The notes: generated by a model from the sequence alone, not told the origin. DNA of 55,562 nt from Acidimicrobiia bacterium (GCA_040289475.1 PSLF01000001.1:131283-186844); one strand, 5' to 3'. Counted from the stretch's first letter, positions 25,043 through 35,274 are shown. Numbers and translations: made by a program.

Positions 25043-26238
25043 GGATATCTGTTACAGCCGTAGCTGCCAAAAAATCTGGCGGCTCGACTCTCATTCTCGA
25101 AAAGCTCATCGAACACCTTCCTAAAGTGGCTGTCAATCATCACTTTCGTTTCTTCCTGTCCGTTCCTTTTGTACGGTCCCTCTTCAATAAACTCGACATT
25201 GACGCACCCAAGGAACTAGACGATCCCATAGACATCGCCGACAACGTCGACGTCGTCGCGGTTCCTCCCGGCTCTCAGCTAGAGCGCCTTTTGTGGGACC
25301 AGCTTTCATACCCCCGCTTGCTGAAACAGTTCCGGCCCGACGTCAACGTCAACGCATTGGGATTCGGTCCTTTGTATCCGAAAGTTCCCCAGTGCACCTT
25401 CCTTAAAGATTCAACTTACTTTTGTCCTATGAGGAGCTACCAGCGCGGTCTGGTGGAGCGTGCTCGTATCGAATTAGGAAGGCTACTTCTTCTACAGGTC
25501 ATGGCGCGCTCCGAGTGCGTTGTCGTCCCTTCCAAAGCCCTGGCCGAGACAATCACCAGCGCTGCTAGAGGGATAGAGCAGAAGCTCGTGGTACTGCGAG
25601 ATCCTTTCGAAGCTGATTACAAGGATCCTGACGAACGGCGTGAACAAGGGGAATTATCGCCAGGTGGTACCCCGGTTCGAATCTTGTATCTAAGTCATTT
25701 AGAGCCGCACAAGGCTCACTCTTTCCTTCCACTGGTAGCTCTGGAACTCGAGAAGCAAACTTTAAGGAACTTTACTTTTGTTGTTGCCATAGACCGAGCT
25801 GACTCGCCTCGCCTCTATGACGCATTCATAGCCGAGATTCGTCGGACCGGTACCGCTGAGTATTTCGAGGTCCACCCGAGGCTTTCGCCGGCCGAAGTTA
25901 GCCAAGAATTAGCCTGTGCCGACGTATTCTTTTTTCCGTCGTTATGTGAATCTTTTGGTTATCCCATGGCAGAAGCTGGAGCCGCCGGAATCCCCGTGGT
26001 GGCCTCCCACACCGCCATCAACAAAGAGATGCTTGGGGAAGAGGCTATTTACTTCGAGTCGCTGAGGGCCGACAAAGCAGCAGAAGCTTTGAAAAGCGTG
26101 ATCGAAGACGCCAGCGTGCGCCGCGCATGCGCTCGGGCTATTCAGCGGCACCAGCGATCGCTGTTTTTGGGATGGGAAGAGTATTCTCAGCGTGCGATAA
26201 AAATCATCACGGGAATTGTCGATGCCAAAAAAAGATAG
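25039..26238 (+). CDS. Glycosyltransferase, GT4-like (GT-B fold)
   Basis: This is a 399-residue GT-B glycosyltransferase. The C-terminal half carries the GT4 nucleotide-sugar motif CADVFFFPSLCESFGYPMAEAGAAGIPVVAS, with the E-x7-E pair. RILYLSHLEPHKAHSF precedes it. The N-terminal half has [27 protein letters not shown], the acceptor-side glycine loop. The GTG start at 25039 overlaps the hspR stop, so it depends on the heat-shock transcript. The next gene overlaps it by 23 bases. The sugar transferred is unknown; context suggests surface glycan assembly. Confidence 0.85.
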   Translation: MRISVTAVAAKKSGGSTLILEKLIEHLPKVAVNHHFRFFLSVPFVRSLFNKLDIDAPKELDDPIDIADNVDVVAVPPGSQLERLLWDQLSYPRLLKQFRPDVNVNALGFGPLYPKVPQCTFLKDSTYFCPMRSYQRGLVERARIELGRLLLLQVMARSECVVVPSKALAETITSAARGIEQKLVVLRDPFEADYKDPDERREQGELSPGGTPVRILYLSHLEPHKAHSFLPLVALELEKQTLRNFTFVVAIDRADSPRLYDAFIAEIRRTGTAEYFEVHPRLSPAEVSQELACADVFFFPSLCESFGYPMAEAGAAGIPVVASHTAINKEMLGEEAIYFESLRADKAAEALKSVIEDASVRRACARAIQRHQRSLFLGWEEYSQRAIKIITGIVDAKKR

Positions 26239-27442
26239 TCCTTTTAGGCTCGCTATCGTCGCCCCGCTCCCTGTGCAGTACAACTCACCCTTTTTCAGGC
26301 GCTTAGCTGAACAAGATGGAATCTCCCCCACCGTCCTTTATGGAACTCTTGCCCACACTTACGAGTCGTTCGACGAAGGTTTCGGGATTTCGTATTCATG
26401 GGACATACCACTGCTCGACGGTTACCGTTACAAGGTCATACCCACGATAAAAACAACGGACCAGGATCGTGGCCTAGCCCTCATCGCGCCAAGGTTGCTT
26501 TTCGAACTGAAACGGTCGCGCTACGATGCGGCTCTCATCTATGGGTGGGGGGATTGGTACTCGAGGAGTGCCCTTGTTGCATGCTTCGTCAACAAACTTC
26601 CCTTCTTTTTGACCGGAGATGCCACGCCTATCTACCCCGATCCCCCGCTCCGAGGAGCGGTGAGGCACCTTTTGCTATCCATACTGCTAAATCGAGCTGC
26701 TGGATGTCTCTATGTGGGAACACTGCAGCGAATCTACTTTGAGCGCTTAGGGGTCGATGATTCGCGTCTTTTCTTTCATCCCTGGACTGTAGACAACGAT
26801 CGCTTCTTCGCAGCCGCTACTTTTGACACCGAGAAAAAAAACAAGCTAAGAGCGGAGTTTGGCCTTCCCGCTGACATTCCTCTAGTGGTCTTTTGTGGAA
26901 AGTTCATAAGTCGCAAGCGTCCGCTGGACATTTTGAAAGCGCTAGCCACCCTCCAGCGTGAGGGCGTCCGATGCGGGGCTGTATTCATCGGCACGGGCGA
27001 GCTGGAGCCATTACTCGAGTCGATGGCTATCCGGGAACAGCTAAAAGACGTGTACTTTTTGGGGTTTGTCAACCAGTCGGCACTCCCGGATGCTCTAGCT
27101 GCGTGCGATGTGCTAGTCCTCCCATCCGAGAAAGATCCGAGGGCTACGGTTGTGGCTGAAGCTATGGCTACTGGGCTTCCCGTTGTTATCTCTCACCGTG
27201 TAGGACTTTGGGGATTCGGTGACATTGTCATCGAAGGTGAGACTGGGTTTGTCTATAGCTGCGGCAGCATCGACCAGTTGTCCGAGGAGTTGAGAGTACT
27301 TTTAGTAAACAGCGAGTTGCGTATCCGTATGGGTAAGGCAGCCTTGGAGCGCTTGAAGACCTGGGGGCTGAACGAACGCGTCGAAGGAGTGAAGGAGGCG
27401 ATTGAGAGCCTTCGCCGACACCGGCGGATTGCGAGCCATTGA
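26216..27442 (+). CDS. Glycosyltransferase, GT4-like (GT-B fold)
   Basis: This is a second 408-residue GT-B enzyme. It has RLAIVAPLPVQYNSPFFRRLAEQ at the N-terminus. A C-terminal domain carries LVVFCGKFISRKRPLDILKAL and ACDVLVLPSEKDPRATVVAEAMATGLPVV, the donor-site signature. A start at TTG 26216 or ATG 26222 is possible. It overlaps the preceding gene by 23 bases and ends 172 bases before clpB. Both glycosyltransferases lie between hspR and clpB, which is unusual. Confidence 0.85.
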   Translation: MSMPKKDSPFRLAIVAPLPVQYNSPFFRRLAEQDGISPTVLYGTLAHTYESFDEGFGISYSWDIPLLDGYRYKVIPTIKTTDQDRGLALIAPRLLFELKRSRYDAALIYGWGDWYSRSALVACFVNKLPFFLTGDATPIYPDPPLRGAVRHLLLSILLNRAAGCLYVGTLQRIYFERLGVDDSRLFFHPWTVDNDRFFAAATFDTEKKNKLRAEFGLPADIPLVVFCGKFISRKRPLDILKALATLQREGVRCGAVFIGTGELEPLLESMAIREQLKDVYFLGFVNQSALPDALAACDVLVLPSEKDPRATVVAEAMATGLPVVISHRVGLWGFGDIVIEGETGFVYSCGSIDQLSEELRVLLVNSELRIRMGKAALERLKTWGLNERVEGVKEAIESLRRHRRIASH

Positions 27443-27527
27443 ACAGCCTGGCCATCTCGCCGACAATCGTAGATCCAGAACGTACGTTGGCGCATCGTAG
27501 TGGGCAAGGCCCTCCGGTAGAGCTCGA

Positions 27528-27555
27528 CGCCGTCAACCTCGACGTCGGGTTTTTG
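27528..27555 (+). terminator. Probable intrinsic terminator before clpB
   Basis: CG/C/CGTC at 27528-27534 pairs with GACG/T/CG at 27541-27547 through a six-base loop with one internal mismatch, followed by GGTTTTTGTTT. It is short but placed correctly to end the dnaK-hspR-glycosyltransferase transcript. clpB would then need its own promoter in the remaining 60 bases. Confidence 0.45.
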
Positions 27556-27614
27556 TTTGAAATTACTGTGTTCGGAGGAATAACTGGCCCATCGCCGCTC
27601 GTTTTTCGGATCCG

Positions 27615-30239
27615 ATGGAACTCGAAAACCTAACCCAAAAATCTAGAGAAGCACTGCTCCAAGCGGTCAAAGCTGCAAAGGAGCGAGACAACCAGTTCGT
27701 GGAGCCAGAGCACCTTCTTTACGCGCTCGTAAAGCAGCAGGACACGGTCGTTCACCCTCTATTGCAAAAGTTGGGGGTCGCCCCCTCCGAGCTCGAGGCC
27801 AAAACAGACCAGAGGCTGTCGCGGCTGGCAAAGGTGTATGGCCCCGGTACGGAACCGCAACTAAGCCGCGACACTCTCCAGGTGTTGGAGAAAGCTGACA
27901 AACAGCGGGAGCTTCTGGGCGACGACTACCTCTCTGTCGAGCACCTTTTTCTTGCTCTCTTGGAGATCGGAGGCGATGCGGCCGAGATACTCCGCTCGAC
28001 TGGACTGACCCCGGATCGAGTTCTGACAGCGCTGCGGGAAGTGAGAGGAACATTGAGGGTAGATACTCCGGAGCCCGAGTCCAAGCTACAGGCTCTGGAG
28101 CGATTCGGACGAGATCTTACTCAACTAGCTCGTCAAGGAAAACTTGACCCCGTTATCGGCAGGGACGAAGAAATCCGCAGGGTCATACAGGTACTCTCGA
28201 GGCGAACAAAGAACAACCCCGTGCTAATTGGTGATCCCGGGGTCGGCAAGACAGCCATCGTCGAAGGGCTGGCCCAGAGAATTGCAGCGGGGGATGTTCC
28301 CGAAGGGCTGAAGAACAAGCGGTTGATCGCACTCGACATCGGTGCAATGGTAGCGGGCACCAAGTACCGAGGGGAGTTCGAAGAGAGGCTCAAGGCCGTC
28401 TTAGAGGAGATTCGTGCATCCGAGGGGCAGATCATTACCTTCATAGACGAGATGCACACAATTGTGGGAGCCGGAGCTGCCGAGGGTGCTGTCGACGCCG
28501 CCAACATGCTCAAACCGATGCTGGCGAGAGGCGAGCTTCGAATGATCGGGGCCACGACACTCGACGAGTACCGCAAGTACGTAGAAAAAGATGCAGCCTT
28601 GGAGCGCCGGTTTCAGCCCGTTTTCGTAAAAGAGCCATCCGTAGCCGATACCATCGCAATTCTAAGAGGGCTAAAGGAGCGCTACGAGGTACACCACGGC
28701 GTAAGAATCCAGGACTCGGCCTTGGTGGCGGCTGCAGTCCTTTCGCACCGCTACATTACCGGACGTTACCTTCCAGACAAGGCAATCGACCTTATAGACG
28801 AGGCTGCGAGCCGTCTACGCATCGAAATCGATTCGATGCCGACAGAAATAGACGAGGCAGAACGGCGCAAACGACAGCTCGAGATCGAGCGGGCGGCAGT
28901 GGCCAGAGAGACCGATCCAGCATCCAAAGCTCGACTAGAGGCCATCGAGAAAGAGTTGGCTGAGCTGCAGGCCACGCTCGACGAGATGATTGCCCATTGG
29001 CAGAACGAAAAAGAGGCGATCACGGCCATCCGCCAGATAAAGGAGCGGATCGAAGAGGCTCGAATCGAAGCTGAAAAGGCGGAGAGGCAGGGCGATCTCG
29101 AGAAAGCCGCCCAGCTTAGATACGGGGAGTTGGTCGGGCTCACCAAGGAGCTTGAGGCTCGCCAGGCTCGCCTTGACGAACTACAAAAACACCGCAAGAT
29201 GCTCAAGGAAGAAGTTGACGACGAGGACATCGCAGAGGTCGTAAGCCGCTGGACGGGCATTCCAGTATCCAAGCTAATGGAAGGTGAGGTTCAAAAACTC
29301 ATCCACATGGAAGAAAACTTGCACAAACGGGTCGTCGGACAAGATGAGGCGGTCTCGGCGGTGGCAAACGCGATCAGAAGGTCGAGATCGGGTTTGTCCG
29401 ATCCGAATCGTCCAATTGGCAGTTTCTTGTTCCTCGGACCAACGGGAGTAGGTAAGACCGAACTGGCGAAAGCCCTGGCGGAGTTTCTCTTTGATGACGA
29501 GAGGGCGATGGTCAGGATCGATATGTCCGAGTACCAGGAAAAGCACACGGTTAGCCGACTAATTGGTGCACCCCCTGGGTATGTAGGATACGAAGAAGGC
29601 GGTCAGCTCACCGAGGCTGTTCGGCGGCGGCCCTACGCCGTTTTGCTGTTGGACGAAGTAGAAAAGGCACACTCCGACGTCTTCAACATCTTGCTTCAGC
29701 TTATGGACGACGGCCGGCTCACCGATGGCCAGGGAAGAACCGTCGACTTCACCAACGTCGTTCTCATAATGACCTCCAACGTCGGGAGTGCCTACATCGA
29801 CCCCGACGTTCCAGAAGAGATCGTGAAAAAACGAGTAATGGATGCGGTCCATCAGACATTTAGGCCCGAGTTTGTAAACCGTATCGACGAGATAGTAGTT
29901 TTTCACCGCTTGACCCCAGAAGACATAGCTAAAATCGTCGAGCTCCAACTGGAACGATTGGCTTCTCGGCTCGAAGAAAAGGGGATCACGCTCCGCGCCA
30001 CTCCAGCCGCTCGTTCGAAGCTGGCAGAGTTAGGCTACGATCCGGTATTTGGCGCCCGGCCATTGAAGCGGGTGATTCAGCGAGAGATTGCGGACAAACT
30101 CGCTTTGCAGCTACTGGAGGGTCGCTTCGAAGAGGGTGATACCGTAGAAGTCGACTGGGATGGTAGTCAGTTAATATTCACGAAGACGAACTCTGCCGAT
30201 ACAGCGCCGGTCGCCGCGGCAGTAGGCGACCAACGTTAA
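27615..30239 (+). CDS. clpB: Disaggregase ClpB
   Basis: This AAA+ protein works with DnaK to rescue aggregated proteins. The 874-residue product has the N-terminal Clp repeat domain (1-145), first AAA+ domain with [13 protein letters not shown] near residue 205, a middle coiled-coil domain (about 400-530), and second AAA+ domain with [14 protein letters not shown] near 608. The start, [18 protein letters not shown], is typical. It lies downstream of the hspR block, as in many actinobacteria, but separated by two glycosyltransferases and a probable terminator. Confidence 0.97.
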   Translation: MELENLTQKSREALLQAVKAAKERDNQFVEPEHLLYALVKQQDTVVHPLLQKLGVAPSELEAKTDQRLSRLAKVYGPGTEPQLSRDTLQVLEKADKQRELLGDDYLSVEHLFLALLEIGGDAAEILRSTGLTPDRVLTALREVRGTLRVDTPEPESKLQALERFGRDLTQLARQGKLDPVIGRDEEIRRVIQVLSRRTKNNPVLIGDPGVGKTAIVEGLAQRIAAGDVPEGLKNKRLIALDIGAMVAGTKYRGEFEERLKAVLEEIRASEGQIITFIDEMHTIVGAGAAEGAVDAANMLKPMLARGELRMIGATTLDEYRKYVEKDAALERRFQPVFVKEPSVADTIAILRGLKERYEVHHGVRIQDSALVAAAVLSHRYITGRYLPDKAIDLIDEAASRLRIEIDSMPTEIDEAERRKRQLEIERAAVARETDPASKARLEAIEKELAELQATLDEMIAHWQNEKEAITAIRQIKERIEEARIEAEKAERQGDLEKAAQLRYGELVGLTKELEARQARLDELQKHRKMLKEEVDDEDIAEVVSRWTGIPVSKLMEGEVQKLIHMEENLHKRVVGQDEAVSAVANAIRRSRSGLSDPNRPIGSFLFLGPTGVGKTELAKALAEFLFDDERAMVRIDMSEYQEKHTVSRLIGAPPGYVGYEEGGQLTEAVRRRPYAVLLLDEVEKAHSDVFNILLQLMDDGRLTDGQGRTVDFTNVVLIMTSNVGSAYIDPDVPEEIVKKRVMDAVHQTFRPEFVNRIDEIVVFHRLTPEDIAKIVELQLERLASRLEEKGITLRATPAARSKLAELGYDPVFGARPLKRVIQREIADKLALQLLEGRFEEGDTVEVDWDGSQLIFTKTNSADTAPVAAAVGDQR

Positions 30240-30255
30240 CAAGGCCGAGGCAGAC

Positions 30256-31098
30256 TTGCCTCGAAGGCTACTCAAGTCTGCAGCCCGCTCCGCAGTCCGA
30301 TCGTTGCTGCCTCTAGAAGGTCGCCGGCGAGTTATGGGATTCCTGGAGTCTACCCCCATTCCAACGATTCTGGCGCGACTCCTGCCCGCTCGGGTTCACA
30401 TAGAAGGGTGCGAGTTTCTAGTGTCCGACGCACCTGTCGGCGACCCTCGGACGTTCTTCGAAATGCTGGTGGGGAGCCACGAGTCTGCAGAGCGCAAACT
30501 TGCTATCGAGGTATTCAAAGGCGACGCTGCTCTGGTGGATTTAGGAGCAGGATTGGGAACGGTGTCGGTGTGTGCTGCAGCTGTTCACCAGATCCCTTAC
30601 CTGGTCGCCTGCGAGCCCAACCCCCGGCTATACGGCCTCTTAAGACGAAACTTGGCAATCAATCGCATTGACGGGCAAGCTGTACCCGCTGGAATCTGGT
30701 ACGCCCAGGCCCCACCGGCGCTGGAGTGCGCAGGCAGCAGTTGGACAACTGGTCGCCTCACCTCCGAGGAGAGTGGCGATAGCCTTCCCACAGTGGTACC
30801 CAAGACATTAGCTGCCATCGTCAAGGAGCATCTTGCGGATAGCGAGTTTTTCCAACTCCTCTGCGACATTGAGGGCCTTGAGTGGCAGTTATTCGCTCAC
30901 GAAAGCACGTTGTTAGCAGAGAGGTGCCTAAGGATGGTTGTCGAGCTCCACTCAGACCTTGCCACTCCGAGCCGTTTTGGAGCTGACACTACCGCACCCG
31001 ATGAGTTGTTGGGGGCCGCGGACCGCCTCCTAGAGCCTTTGGGATTCATGCGAATTGCCCAGATATCTGTGGTCGCGGCATACGAGAGAGACAGTTAA
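30256..31098 (+). CDS. FkbM-family methyltransferase
   Basis: This is a 280-residue SAM-dependent methyltransferase of the FkbM type, enzymes that O-methylate sugars and natural products. Motif I is ALVDLGAGLGTVSVCAAAVHQ, followed by LVACEPNPRLYGLLRRNLAIN. The later LLCDIEGLEWQLFAHES and RMVVELHSDL match the FkbM C-terminal region (the usual D-x-E-G motif). The TTG start at 30256 has GAGG upstream, 16 bases after clpB. The end overlaps the convergent glycosyltransferase by 4 bases. It probably decorates the surface polysaccharide. Confidence 0.8.
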   Translation: MPRRLLKSAARSAVRSLLPLEGRRRVMGFLESTPIPTILARLLPARVHIEGCEFLVSDAPVGDPRTFFEMLVGSHESAERKLAIEVFKGDAALVDLGAGLGTVSVCAAAVHQIPYLVACEPNPRLYGLLRRNLAINRIDGQAVPAGIWYAQAPPALECAGSSWTTGRLTSEESGDSLPTVVPKTLAAIVKEHLADSEFFQLLCDIEGLEWQLFAHESTLLAERCLRMVVELHSDLATPSRFGADTTAPDELLGAADRLLEPLGFMRIAQISVVAAYERDS

Positions 31099-31958
31099 TC
31101 GAACTGCTTTTCGACTGCAGCTGCACTTGCGGTACTGTGCTCCGACCGCATCTCGTAAATTTTGGCGGCCGTCAGCAGTGGATACCAGAATTCGTGCAAA
31201 AACGCGTAAATGAAACCCTCCCGGCCGTCTAGGAATCCCAGCTTGAAAAAGTAAGAGTAAACGAAGATAAGAAACGGGCGCGCAAGTGGCGGCACGACCC
31301 TGACCATTAGCGAATTGAGCAAGGCAGCTTTGCGGTTCTCGGAGGCCGCAGGTATTCGCCTCCCCATCCCGGCTAACTCGTCTTCCGCCTCCCTTGTCGA
31401 GTAGAAATCATGTTTTATTATCCAATCCGACAGAGGCTTTCGGTCCTCGTGGATCATAGCCCCGGACAGAACCCCGACAGGTCCGTCAACCCGCGTATAC
31501 TCGACAGACCGTGTATGCTCGGCAACACGGCTTCGAGGGGGATTTACTAGCCTCAATACTTTGTATCCCTTAGATCTTCCATAGCGGAGGTGCTTTCCCA
31601 GGAAGTAAAAGCGGCGCGGTATGTAGTATCCAAACGGTCCTTCAGGCCCAGGAGGTCCTAGGGACTCGAGTTCCACTGCCAACTCGTCGGATATTCGCTC
31701 GTCTGCGTCCAAAAATAAAATCCAGTCGTATCCCGCTCCGTAGTTGTCGAGAATCCAGTTCCTCGACCTGGCGAAGGACTCGAAGGGGTGAAACGCTGTC
31801 TCTGCACCCATTGACTCGGCAATTTCAACAGTTTTGTCGGTGCTTCCAGAATCCACTACCAGCATCGGACACTTCAGCGGGAGCGCAGAGCCCAGGCATG
31901 CGCTGATGTTAGCTTCTTCGTCTTTAGTAAGAACTGCGATCAGAAGTTTCGAGTTCAT
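31095..31958 (-). CDS. Glycosyltransferase family 2 (WaaE/KdtX-like)
   Basis: This is a 287-residue GT2 enzyme. LLIAVLTKDEEANISACLGSA, LVVDSGSTDKTVEIAESMGAE, SFARSRNWILDNYGAGYDWILFLDADERIS are the donor-site motifs of the WaaE/KdtX group, with DADE as the metal-binding site. A C-terminal hydrophobic segment (LARPFLIFVYSYFFKLGFLDGREGF) likely anchors it to the membrane. It faces the next gene with only 43 bases between their starts. The substrate is unknown; the family includes enzymes that add glucose to core or capsule acceptors. Confidence 0.85.
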   Translation of the reverse strand: MNSKLLIAVLTKDEEANISACLGSALPLKCPMLVVDSGSTDKTVEIAESMGAETAFHPFESFARSRNWILDNYGAGYDWILFLDADERISDELAVELESLGPPGPEGPFGYYIPRRFYFLGKHLRYGRSKGYKVLRLVNPPRSRVAEHTRSVEYTRVDGPVGVLSGAMIHEDRKPLSDWIIKHDFYSTREAEDELAGMGRRIPAASENRKAALLNSLMVRVVPPLARPFLIFVYSYFFKLGFLDGREGFIYAFLHEFWYPLLTAAKIYEMRSEHSTASAAAVEKQFD

Positions 31959-32001
31959 GCCTGTATTATCTTCGTCGAGCTCACCAAGTTACTAGCATTG
32001 A

Positions 32002-32685
32002 ATGCGGCGTTTGATGGAAAAGTATAAGACAACGCGTAAAAAATTCGATTACAAAGCAGAGAGGGACTTCTTCAAGGATGCCATAACCGAGGTAAAGCCT
32101 TACGAGTGGCTTGACCGGGACATGAGCCTGTGGATAGAGGGATACCCTGACGTGCTTTCGGAAGCCACGATTCTCGACATCGGAGCAGGTGAGGCACTAC
32201 AGGGGATTCTGGTCGCCGAGCGATACTCACCCCGATTATTCGTCGCGTTGGAGCTGGTTCCGCAACGCCTGATCGCAGCCTCCCAGCGGGCTGCCACCTT
32301 GCCCGGTCTCGCCGTCGTAGCAGGAAATGCTTACACTACTCCTTTCAAAGATAACACCTTTGATGTGGTAATAGGCAACGGCGCCCTCCACCACATGCCC
32401 GATACAGAAGCAGTAGCCGCCGAGATAGCGAGGGTACTGAAACCTGGGGGTTTATTCTTCGGAAGAGAGCCCAACTTCTACAACCTAGCTGTCCGCTACA
32501 GAGTTCTCCACGGGCCCCATGTATCTCCAAATGAGTGGGCAGTAACAGCCCCGATCATTCAATCCGCTTTTCGAAAAGCGGGCTTTGACGAGGTAGGAGT
32601 ATCGTACTTTTGGCGGCGATTTCCGATCGTAACTAACCGCTTTCTCGCGGTCTCTCAGAGGATCTTTGCCAGGCTAGGAAGGTGA
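32002..32685 (+). CDS. SAM-dependent methyltransferase (type 11-like)
   Basis: This is a 227-residue class I methyltransferase. Motif I ATILDIGAGEALQGIL, DNTFDVVIGNGALHHMPDTEAV and ARVLKPGGLFFGREPN are typical of methyltransferase family 11. It starts at ATG 32002 (an ATG at 32014 is possible) and overlaps the epimerase start by 4 bases (GTGA). It is the third methyltransferase in the polysaccharide region and likely modifies the repeat unit or an intermediate. Confidence 0.85.
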   Translation: MRRLMEKYKTTRKKFDYKAERDFFKDAITEVKPYEWLDRDMSLWIEGYPDVLSEATILDIGAGEALQGILVAERYSPRLFVALELVPQRLIAASQRAATLPGLAVVAGNAYTTPFKDNTFDVVIGNGALHHMPDTEAVAAEIARVLKPGGLFFGREPNFYNLAVRYRVLHGPHVSPNEWAVTAPIIQSAFRKAGFDEVGVSYFWRRFPIVTNRFLAVSQRIFARLGR

Positions 32686-33806
32686 GAGTAGCCGTACTCG
32701 TCGCCGCGCGTCCCAACTTCGTCAAAACCGCGCCCCTAATAAGAGCCCTCGAAGCGCTTGGGGTCGACGCCACCGTAGTCCACGCCGGCCAGCACTACGA
32801 TAACGTAATGTCGGAAGCTTTCCTGCGGGACCTTGACATTCCGTGGCCTGCCGTGAACCTAGGGGTAGGCTCTGGAAGCCACGGCCATCAAACAGCAGCT
32901 ACGATCCTGGGGGTGGAACAGTTTTTGTGCGAGTCGACTCCCGATGCAATTGTCGTAGCCGGAGATGTGAACGCCACGATGGGAGGCGCTATAGCGGGCG
33001 CCAAAGCGGGTATTCCTGTGGTGCATCTCGAGGCTGGTCTCAGATCGTTCGACAGGTCAATGCCTGAAGAAATCAACAGAGTGGTGACTGACCACTTGTC
33101 CCACCTGTGCCTGGCGCCCTCTCGAGATGCGGTAGAAAACCTGGCTCGGGAGGGAATAATCGGAGAGCGAGTGGCACTCGTCGGCAACTGCATGATCGAC
33201 ACGCTCCTCGAAAAATTAGAAGAGGCTCGCGCCCGCAGGGTTTGGGAGAAACTAGGTCTGCGCGCAGAAAAGTACGCGGTTCTCACGCTTCACCGACCTT
33301 CAAACGTCGACGACGCCAACAAGATCGCAGAGCTTGTCCAAACAGTACTAGAAGCTGCCACACCTTTTGACGTGGTATTCCCCATGCATCCAAGAACCGC
33401 CAAGATGCTTCGTCCTTCCGCCATCAGCGCTTCAAGATCTTCAAGACTTATGAGTATCGAGCCGCTCGGTTACATCGACTTTCTTTCGCTGCTCATCTCG
33501 GCAAGAATCGTCTTTACTGACTCTGGAGGGATTCAAGAGGAAACCTCTGTTCTTGGAGTGCCATGCGTAACACTGCGAAACAACACCGAGCGTCCCATCA
33601 CTATCTCCCTGGGAACCAACCACCTTGGGGGAACGCGGCGTGAGTCGATTTTGCAGGTTTCCAAAGAGGCTCTGGAGTCCCCCTATCCCAACCCTAAGAC
33701 GATTCCTCTGTGGGACGGAAAATCTGGAACAAGGGCCGCGCGCAAAGTTGTCGAGTTAATCGAGGGCTTGACCGGAAGGCATAACTGGGAGGACTTGCAA
33801 CAGTAG
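32682..33806 (+). CDS. wecB: UDP-N-acetylglucosamine 2-epimerase (non-hydrolysing)
   Basis: This interconverts UDP-GlcNAc and UDP-ManNAc for surface glycans. The 374-residue product has the family block VHAGQHYDNVMSEAFLRDL, VAGDVNATMGGAIAGAKAG, VVHLEAGLRSFDRSMPEEINRVVTDHLS, and late VFTDSGGIQEETSVLGVPCVTLRNNTERP. Start is GTG at 32682, coupled to the methyltransferase by GTGA. The partner UDP-ManNAc dehydrogenase (WecC) is not in the window, so ManNAc itself may be used. Confidence 0.93.
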   Translation: MRVAVLVAARPNFVKTAPLIRALEALGVDATVVHAGQHYDNVMSEAFLRDLDIPWPAVNLGVGSGSHGHQTAATILGVEQFLCESTPDAIVVAGDVNATMGGAIAGAKAGIPVVHLEAGLRSFDRSMPEEINRVVTDHLSHLCLAPSRDAVENLAREGIIGERVALVGNCMIDTLLEKLEEARARRVWEKLGLRAEKYAVLTLHRPSNVDDANKIAELVQTVLEAATPFDVVFPMHPRTAKMLRPSAISASRSSRLMSIEPLGYIDFLSLLISARIVFTDSGGIQEETSVLGVPCVTLRNNTERPITISLGTNHLGGTRRESILQVSKEALESPYPNPKTIPLWDGKSGTRAARKVVELIEGLTGRHNWEDLQQ

Positions 33807-33816
33807 TCAGCGTGCC

Positions 33817-35091
33817 ATGAGAGTTTGCCTCGCAATCCCGTACTTTCCTCCCGAATTGGGAGCAGCTTCGGTACGTGCCAAGTCAATGCTGTCCGCCTTC
33901 GAAAAAGCCGGCCACGAAGTGGTCATAGTAACACCCAAACCGTCCTACTTTCTAGAACATCAAAACTACGGCCACGGAGAGAACCGCTATTGGCGTCCTT
34001 CCGATAGCGAGGGGCTAGGTAGCAAAAAAATACAGGTACACCACACACTTTTACCTCTGAGAGCCGGCGGCGACGGCCTCGGAACCAGGCTAATTCTCGA
34101 GCTGTTTGCTTCCTTCTTGGCGGTTCCCGCCGTAACAAAGGCGGCACGTGGCTGCGATTTAGTGTTCACATCATCACCTCCTTTGACTTATGCGCTCGCA
34201 TCGGCTGTGGCAGGCCGCTTAGCGAGAGCGAAAGTTGCCGTAGAAGTACGGGACGTCTGGCCCGACATCATTTTCTCCGCCCTTGTCGAGGAGCGATCTC
34301 GTGCCCCCCTCGTTAGAGGGCTGGGCTTTATCGGGCGCTTGCTCTCGCACGTGCTTTACAAGCTTGCCTTTGTGGTCGTGTGCGTAACACGATCAGACAC
34401 AAGGAGGCTCTCCGGCTCTCTCGGCAACAAAAAGCCCGTTTTATACGCTCCCAACGGCGCCGACGAAGAGGCAATAGCTGCGGGTGAGCTACTGCCGCAT
34501 TTTGATTCAAACCGGAAAAAACGTTCCCGATTCAAAATTGCTTACGCTGGCCGGCTCGGTCCGGCTCAAAAAGTATCGACTCTGTTGGAAGCAGCTTCTC
34601 GAATTGAATACCCAATGGAAATTACGATCATAGGATCTGGACCAGAGCGACAAACAGTTCAACGCATTGCTAATCAACAAAGAAGGCACTTGGTATCGTT
34701 GCTAGATCCGTTACCTAGAAAAAAGGTGCTCGAGATCCTCGCCGAGCAAGATGCCATTTATGTTCCGCTTGCATCCAAATCGATCGTATCCTCTGTGCCA
34801 TCGAAATTATTCGAAGCATGGGCACTAGGTATACCTGTCGTTGCGGCCGCAGCAGGAGAAGCTGCACAGATCGTCAATGAGGTAGCAGGTGGAGTAGTTG
34901 CAATGCCAGACAACCCGCACAGCATTGCCCGTGCAATTGAGGCGTTATGTACCGACTTGGATGTCGCATCGAAGATGGGGGCGAACGGTCGAAACAGTGT
35001 TTTACAAAAATTCTGTCGTGACAAGATCATGGCAGAACTGGTAAGGACATTGACCGAAGCAGTTGCCGCTGCCGATGCTCATCCCACCTGA
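33817..35091 (+). CDS. Glycosyltransferase, GT4 (WbuB-like)
   Basis: This is a 424-residue GT-B enzyme. The N-terminus RVCLAIPYFPPELGAASVRAKSMLSAFEKAGHEVVIVTPKP is characteristic of the WbuB-like subgroup (often L-FucNAc or related amino sugar transfer). EVRDVWPDIIF and RFKIAYAGRLGPAQKVSTLLEA, then AIYVPLASKSIVSSVPSKLFEAWALGIPVVAAAAGE complete the donor site. It follows wecB by 10 bases, so a ManNAc-type donor is possible but unproven. It ends 183 bases before the phosphoglycosyl transferase gene. Confidence 0.85.
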   Translation: MRVCLAIPYFPPELGAASVRAKSMLSAFEKAGHEVVIVTPKPSYFLEHQNYGHGENRYWRPSDSEGLGSKKIQVHHTLLPLRAGGDGLGTRLILELFASFLAVPAVTKAARGCDLVFTSSPPLTYALASAVAGRLARAKVAVEVRDVWPDIIFSALVEERSRAPLVRGLGFIGRLLSHVLYKLAFVVVCVTRSDTRRLSGSLGNKKPVLYAPNGADEEAIAAGELLPHFDSNRKKRSRFKIAYAGRLGPAQKVSTLLEAASRIEYPMEITIIGSGPERQTVQRIANQQRRHLVSLLDPLPRKKVLEILAEQDAIYVPLASKSIVSSVPSKLFEAWALGIPVVAAAAGEAAQIVNEVAGGVVAMPDNPHSIARAIEALCTDLDVASKMGANGRNSVLQKFCRDKIMAELVRTLTEAVAAADAHPT

Positions 35092-35218
35092 TATGCGCAT
35101 TTCCTGTTAGCATAGTTACACCCAAACGTGGCTGGCCGAGCACATCAGAGGTCGACACCCAAAACTTCGTCCTTCCCTCGCTGGACACCGCCGGGCATGC
35201 CACGAGGGGCGGCACTGG

Positions 35219-35234
35219 TTGGGAGAACTCCCAA
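35219..35234. promoter_or_regulatory. Inverted repeat upstream of the phosphoglycosyl transferase gene
   Basis: TTGGGAG at 35219-35225 and CTCCCAA at 35228-35234 form a perfect 7-base dyad separated by AA, 40 bases before the gene start at 35275. The 183-base gap has no other feature I could support. It is a plausible operator for a dimeric regulator; a matching -35/-10 pair was not clear. Confidence 0.3.
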
Positions 35235-35274
35235 ATCGTGAGTTGAATAAATAGAGCGGGGTAGGCAGGTCTTC

